From the NCBI GenBank assembly GCA_964458655.1, contig CAYWJT010000052.1, positions 1-19,297 on the forward strand: a stretch of 19,297 nucleotides of DNA. The letters run 5' to 3'. Position 1 is the first letter of the stretch. Each line of letters opens with the position of its first letter. The notes under the pieces were generated by a model. It ran no database searches. It had not been told where the DNA came from and saw only the letters and a list, made by a program, of their open reading frames with translations. The DNA is from CAYWJT01 sp964458655 (lineage in GTDB: Bacteria; Acidobacteriota; Aminicenantia; Aminicenantales; Saccharicenantaceae). Shown here piece after piece: positions 16,276 through 19,297 of this stretch. The position numbers and the translations under genes are program-made.

Positions 16276-16491
16276 GCGCCGGCGACGAGATAATCGCCAT
16301 CGACGGGGCCAGGGCGACTATACGTTGCTTCGGCGAGATCCTCGCCTCAAAGAGGCCCGGCGACAGGGTCCGTGTCTGTATTCGCGACGCGAGCGGGTCG
16401 CCGAACTCGAGGCCACGCTCGAGGCTGCGGTCGGCCCGCGGCCGGCGCGAGCGAGCAGGAAAAAGCTCTCCTGGCCGCCTGGCTGAAATAA
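16276..16491 (+). pseudogene. Frameshifted remnant of an M61-type peptidase PDZ C-terminus
   Basis: Directly after the DUF5916 stop, one frame reads GDEIIAIDGARATIRCFGEI (from 16281), then LASKRPGDRVRV. This is the carboxylate-loop half of a PDZ domain. Near 16375-16385 the homology jumps to a second frame: YSRRERVAELEATLEAAVGP. Near 16448 it jumps to a third: ASEQEKALLAAWLK followed by TAA at 16489-16491. Stitched together these match the C-terminal PDZ end and WL-type tail of M61 glycyl-aminopeptidase-like proteins. No start, signal peptide or catalytic part is present, so this is a relic of a deleted gene with at least two indels. Its first codons appear to run into the DUF5916 stop region, marking a deletion junction at about 16272-16280. 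Confidence 0.7.
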
Positions 16492-16538
16492 GCGGTGAAA
16501 TAAGAGGCGTTTATGCAGACGTCAAGAATCGGGCGGAG

Positions 16539-16652
16539 TCCCTTATATTCCGCGAGCAGCCGGCCATCAATGGCGTAGATGTAGTAGGTGCCAGCTGGGC
16601 CGACCGAGGCCTCTTGGACTCTGTCCAATCCATCTTTAGCTATAAAATGATA
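16539..16652 (-). pseudogene. Scrap of YD-repeat/Rhs-like coding sequence
   Basis: The minus strand reads FIAKDGLDRVQEAS followed by VGPAGTYYIYAIDGRLLAEY. This has the look of a YD/Rhs repeat segment (the YYIY..DGRLLAEY pattern). It has no convincing start. Its upstream end overlaps the stop of the exported-protein gene at 16640, and downstream of residue KG (about 16539) the frame turns into unrelated sequence. I read it as a broken piece of an Rhs gene left at the array edge. The stretch 16492-16538 between it and the PDZ remnant holds nothing recognisable. Confidence 0.5.
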
Positions 16653-17353
16653 ATCGCGGATTTTTCATACGTTCTTTTACAAGCCCGCTTTTCCAAGCCA
16701 ATCAATATCCCTTTGATAACCCGGATGCAAGCATCTCGCATTTCTATGAGTTCAGGATCGGTTACGCTTTCCAGCGCCTTAATCCGCTCCATATAAAGGC
16801 GCATTTCTTCTTTTTTCATGTGAATCAAATCTTCTTCAGAAGTAATATCCGGAACTATATCCAATATCTCTGTCATATTCACCGGATATTCACTCTCAGA
16901 CGAAAACATATGTTCATATTTCTTCAGCAATCTCAAGAACTGCGCAGGTTTTTTCGTTAGGAATCTTCCGAGCATAATGCGCAGTTCCTCATCAACCGCC
17001 CCGCCCCCAAAATAACCAAGTAGTCTAAATGCTACTTCGGCCAGACGATCATCGCCCGCGATGACCGCTTTCTCGAAGTTAAGGCTTTCAAAGAAAGCCA
17101 AAACGAAATACGAAATATTACCAAGCTGTCGGGAAGCTAGGTTTTCAGGTATCATATCCAACAATCGCTGGGCGTTCTCTTCGTTCGGACAGGATTCATA
17201 AACCTTAAGGAGCTCTTTCAGTTTATCCCAGTTAATGATCAATTCCTGGCCATGTGTTTCGATTCCTTGCCAGCCACCGAATAGAATAGTACATTGAGCC
17301 AGGATGACTAATAGGAAAAAGCCATATTTTCTTATTTCATATACTCGTCTCAC
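16640..17353 (-). CDS. Exported helical protein of unknown function, candidate immunity gene
   Basis: I do not recognise this 237-residue protein. Residues ~10-27 (GFFLLVILAQCTILFGGW) form a signal peptide or membrane anchor after a basic start. The ILAQC stretch is only a poor lipobox because Gln precedes the Cys. The remainder is predicted by eye to be helical and charged, with DELRIMLGRFLTKKPAQFLR and a KKEEMRLYMERIKALES stretch. The start is GTG 17353, fixed by AAGGAGG (17366-17360) 6 nt upstream. It lies 30 nt after the orphan Rhs-core/DUF5675 gene on the same strand and is AT-rich compared with the 1-16 kb region. Position directly behind an Rhs tip is where immunity genes sit, but no sequence feature proves that role. 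Confidence 0.75.
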   Translation of the reverse strand: MRRVYEIRKYGFFLLVILAQCTILFGGWQGIETHGQELIINWDKLKELLKVYESCPNEENAQRLLDMIPENLASRQLGNISYFVLAFFESLNFEKAVIAGDDRLAEVAFRLLGYFGGGAVDEELRIMLGRFLTKKPAQFLRLLKKYEHMFSSESEYPVNMTEILDIVPDITSEEDLIHMKKEEMRLYMERIKALESVTDPELIEMRDACIRVIKGILIGLEKRACKRTYEKSAIIIL

Positions 17354-17359
17354 GGTATG

Positions 17360-17366
17360 CCTCCTT
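17360..17366 (-). promoter_or_regulatory. Ribosome binding site deciding a GTG start
   Basis: AAGGAGG on the minus strand, 6 nt before GTG 17353. No in-frame ATG stands at a comparable distance. Confidence 0.8.
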
Positions 17367-17383
17367 GCCTCAACACGTCGATT

Positions 17384-18175
17384 TCATAGGATCCGGCTTA
17401 CCTCATATGAGGTCGTAACTGTCCCTGTTGGCGATCCACGTTCGCAGACCAGGACATAACAATCAAAAAGCCAGTGCAAGAGATCCAGGTCAAGAAACCC
17501 TCCGTCTATAGCTTCTTTTGTAAAGTCGGCAGTGTACTGCGTGATCCCCCACATCAGCTCGTCCAGCGCTTTTTTGGAATCGCCAATCCCTCCGCCGCCA
17601 GGCTGAAGAGTCTTGCCCGCCAAGAGGCAAGCGAGTGTATGCTCGGGCTTATTACCTCTATGAATAAAGATACCTTCGAATCCGGGCACGTCCTGAAGCC
17701 AAAAAACCTGATATTTCTTCCTCTGCCACCAGTGGCTTTCGGCCTTGTATATTCCAATTGGAATCGGTCCCTTGCCGACGCCAAGTGCCGGTTCCAAGGT
17801 ATATCCCAAAAGGGTAGACTCGCCAAGCCTAACAACATAAACTCCGTACGTAGCATTACTCCCATACTTGTAGCGATATACCATTATGATGATGTTCCCA
17901 TCTGGATCTATATAATTAATCGGATTTCCTCCGCAATACGCATACAGATTCCACCTTTGTGGGTCGGCCACGGCCTCGCCCGCCGGCACCACCGGGTCCA
18001 CGCTCAGGAACCGGTACAGCGTGTGGTCGTAGTAGCGCGCGCCGAAGTAGTCCAGGCCCGACTCCGTGTCCCGCTCCTTGCCCGAGAACTTCAAGGCTGG
18101 GTCGTAGCCGCTCTCCCACGTCTGCTGAAATCCCCGGCGCGAGTATTTATTGCTCATACAATCGGCCGCCGACAT
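17384..18175 (-). CDS. Orphan Rhs-core fragment fused to a DUF5675-like C-terminal tip
   Basis: The 263-residue product carries only the final part of an Rhs core. KFSGKERDTESGLDYFGARY (residues 29-48) and the following FLSVDP, NLYAYCGGNP and YIDPDG (to ~93) form the conserved Rhs-associated core. After DPDG the sequence changes to an AT-richer tip. Residues ~97-215 resemble DUF5675: YTLEPALGVGKGPIPIGIYK, LQDVPGFEGIFIHRGN and the HTLACLLAG stretch. A full Rhs protein is many times longer and has upstream YD repeats, so this is a displaced C-terminal module with its own start. ATG 18175 overlaps the preceding gene by 29 nt; ATG 18157 is an alternative. Whether it is expressed, or only a recombination reserve for the intact rhs gene upstream, is unknown. 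Confidence 0.85.
   Translation of the reverse strand: MSAADCMSNKYSRRGFQQTWESGYDPALKFSGKERDTESGLDYFGARYYDHTLYRFLSVDPVVPAGEAVADPQRWNLYAYCGGNPINYIDPDGNIIIMVYRYKYGSNATYGVYVVRLGESTLLGYTLEPALGVGKGPIPIGIYKAESHWWQRKKYQVFWLQDVPGFEGIFIHRGNKPEHTLACLLAGKTLQPGGGGIGDSKKALDELMWGITQYTADFTKEAIDGGFLDLDLLHWLFDCYVLVCERGSPTGTVTTSYEVSRIL
17991..18037. repeat. 47-bp exact direct repeat, copy 1 (Rhs core)
   Basis: Identical at every base to 19251-19297. It encodes, on the minus strand, the core segment RYYDHTLYRFLSVDPV. The match stops at 17990 (C versus A at 19250). At the other end it may continue, because copy 2 runs into the window edge. Confidence 0.97.
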
Positions 18176-18590
18176 ATATTCCCCGCGGTATTTCGCCTAT
18201 TGATCTATAAATCACTTTTCCGTCCTTATTATAATAAATCTTTATTATCCTTCTGGCAGGCTCCAGCGCAAAAAATGCCGGCCTAGTAAAGGCCATCGGA
18301 GTCCAGAACTCATGCATAAGAATGCTAACTCCTTCATTTTGCAACTTTACGGCCTCTCCCCTGGAAAGACCTTGTCGTATCGCGTCCTCTATACTGAATA
18401 TTGTTTCCTCTTTCGGCTTGCCCAGTAACTCCTCGACTTCCCGCACGGTCATGCCTACCTGAATCTTCTCCGCTTTTTCGGCCAGGCACCGGTCTTTCCA
18501 AAAGATTATCGGCCGATACACAAGCAAAATGATAATCGGCATCGCCGCAAACAGCACCAACATAAGAATGATTATCCGCCTTGCGCTCAT
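18147..18590 (-). CDS. Membrane-anchored small protein with BamE/SmpA-like motif, candidate immunity gene
   Basis: This 147-residue protein has a strong N-terminal membrane span (IIILMLVLFAAMPIIILLVY, residues ~6-25). Residues ~44-60 read IQVGMTVREVEELLGKPKE, the helix-turn pattern of the SmpA/OmlA (BamE-like) fold. The rest is mixed and ends GGRLYEQ. The ATG at 18590 is preceded by AGGAAG with a 7-nt spacer and lies 11 nt after the stop of the upstream Rhs tip. The last 29 nt overlap the next gene. Its place directly after an Rhs C-terminal tip, on the same strand, and its membrane anchor make it a reasonable immunity candidate. This is context-based inference; BamE-like folds also occur in many unrelated lipoproteins and envelope proteins. 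Confidence 0.78.
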   Translation of the reverse strand: MSARRIIILMLVLFAAMPIIILLVYRPIIFWKDRCLAEKAEKIQVGMTVREVEELLGKPKEETIFSIEDAIRQGLSRGEAVKLQNEGVSILMHEFWTPMAFTRPAFFALEPARRIIKIYYNKDGKVIYRSIGEIPRGIYVGGRLYEQ

Positions 18591-18601
18591 TTTGGTTCTT
18601 C

Positions 18602-19297
18602 CTAATTACAATCAAATATACTATGAAATAAATACGGCCCCATAAGCCATTGCAAGTATAAGTCTTGGGCAAAGCGTGGGAACATCTCTTCAAGCCATCT
18701 TATCTGTGTTTCGTAAAGTTGCGCGACAAAATTATCTCTCAGCCTTGTCGATACTGTGGACGCTCGTTGAAACGCTTTAATCACTTCCGCTTTGGCCGCT
18801 TCCTTGGTCAACTTACCGTTCTTCCATTCCCTCTCTATGCGTTCCAGACAAGGGCGCGCCAAGAATAGAGTTTCCATCACATGCCATTGCTCATGCCGCA
18901 AGGTATCTTGATAATTCTGCCGCTCAAGTAGCGGGTAATAGGTCTTCCACCAGCCACTAGCCGGGTAGAGCATAAAGGTAGTAAATTTTACGCTGATTTC
19001 CATTTCGTCAGAAAAAGAGACATTAAGGTCTTCGGTTAATATCGTGGTGTTACCATATCCCTTCATATATACTGGGCCGTTTTTCCCCTCATACAGGTAA
19101 GCTCCTCTGGCGACATCTTTAACAGATGTTGGCTGCACCCTTATTGCCAGCAATCCAACCATGTCTGAATATATAACGGGATTATTAAGCCCATAACAAT
19201 ATCTGTTCCAACGCTGAAGCTCGTCGTCAACGGCAAGAAATGCCGGGTCAACCGGGTCCACGCTCAGGAACCGGTACAGCGTGTGGTCGTAGTAGCG
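18602..19297 (-). CDS. C-terminal end of an Rhs protein with an HExxH tip (start outside window)
   Basis: The frame is open to the right edge and encodes at least 231 residues. The first 48 are Rhs core: RYYDHTLYRFLSVDP, then a diverged RWNRYCYGLNNP and YSDMVGLL, where the usual DPxGL junction has become DMVGL. The tip that follows is AT-richer and contains HEQWH at 18895-18881, an HExxH zinc-peptidase motif, in the context LRHEQWHVMETLFLARP. The surrounding helices (ERIEREWKNGKLTKEAAKAE) and the layout recall DUF922-like predicted Zn proteases, but I cannot confirm the family. The gene ends in TAG at 18604-18602, just before the BamE-like gene. As an Rhs C-terminal tip it is a candidate effector; no target can be named. 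Confidence 0.85.
   Translation of the reverse strand, partial: RYYDHTLYRFLSVDPVDPAFLAVDDELQRWNRYCYGLNNPVIYSDMVGLLAIRVQPTSVKDVARGAYLYEGKNGPVYMKGYGNTTILTEDLNVSFSDEMEISVKFTTFMLYPASGWWKTYYPLLERQNYQDTLRHEQWHVMETLFLARPCLERIEREWKNGKLTKEAAKAEVIKAFQRASTVSTRLRDNFVAQLYETQIRWLEEMFPRFAQDLYLQWLMGPYLFHSIFDCN
19251..19297. repeat. 47-bp exact direct repeat, copy 2 (Rhs core)
   Basis: Second copy of 17991-18037, 1260 bp away, in the same orientation and the same reading frame of an Rhs core. It is cut by the window edge, so the true repeat may be longer. Confidence 0.97.

Noticed and set aside
16484..16507. Two tandem 12-nt units (TGAAATAAGCGG and TGAAATAAGAGG)
   Set aside because: Only two copies with one mismatch at the end of a decayed gene. 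Compatible with chance or a local slip; no function suggested.
16347..16628. A 93-codon minus-strand gene
   Set aside because: Only its first ~30 residues look Rhs-like. The rest is antisense to the PDZ remnant, and the start is a TTG without a ribosome binding site. It is recorded instead as a scrap.
15744..16796. A 350-codon plus-strand frame crossing the DUF5916 end
   Set aside because: Its first half is a shadow of the DUF5916 gene, the middle is the first part of the PDZ remnant, and the end is antisense to the Rhs array. It is a chance open frame.
17474..18286. A 270-codon plus-strand frame opposite the orphan Rhs gene
   Set aside because: The minus strand here encodes recognisable Rhs core and DUF5675-like sequence; the plus frame has no recognisable motif.
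1..19297. CRISPR arrays, tRNA, rRNA and insertion sequences
   Set aside because: No regularly spaced short repeats, no cloverleaf or rRNA-like stretches, and no transposase motifs or terminal inverted repeats were seen.

Overview
The window is high-GC bacterial chromosome from 1 to about 16.3 kb, followed by a more AT-rich, patchy segment to the right edge. The coding style is dense with ATGA start/stop overlaps. A DUF5916 outer-membrane-type protein, Rhs-core modules, an OPT peptide transporter and a PpiD-type foldase together suggest a Gram-negative (diderm) organism. Candidatus Aminicenantes or another Acidobacteriota-like lineage is my best guess, but this is inference from gene content only and was not tested by any search.

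Region 1 (1-7583, plus strand) is housekeeping. It holds a site-2-protease family membrane peptidase, then scpA-scpB (condensin accessory subunits). A perfect 12-bp palindrome and a sigma70-type promoter follow, and then a tightly packed run: ispH, rpsA (six S1 domains), an HU/IHF protein, a HIT protein and a PpiD/SurA-type peptidyl-prolyl isomerase. Four of these five genes are joined by overlaps of 4-14 nt.

Region 2 (7650-11814, plus strand) reads as a peptide-use cluster: an OPT oligopeptide transporter, an M29-type metalloaminopeptidase and a PatB/MalY-type PLP C-S lyase or aminotransferase. Convergent to it on the minus strand is a PutP-like sodium:solute symporter. An uncalled 30-residue single-span membrane protein lies directly upstream of the symporter and overlaps it by ATGA. 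A divergent promoter region (13398-13599) separates this pair from a large DUF5916 protein on the plus strand.

Region 3 (16276-19297) is accessory. It opens with a twice-frameshifted remnant of the C-terminal PDZ end of an M61-type peptidase. On the minus strand it then has the layout of an Rhs locus with displaced C-terminal tips. Read 5' to 3' on that strand: the end of an Rhs protein entering from beyond the window, with an HExxH-bearing tip; a membrane-anchored BamE-like small protein; an orphan Rhs-core fragment fused to a DUF5675-like tip; an exported helical protein of unknown function; and a scrap of YD/Rhs sequence. The two Rhs cores share an exact direct repeat of at least 47 bp, which is the likely recombination substrate. 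This array of candidate effector tips and candidate immunity genes is the most interesting part of the window. No tRNA, rRNA, CRISPR or insertion sequence was seen.
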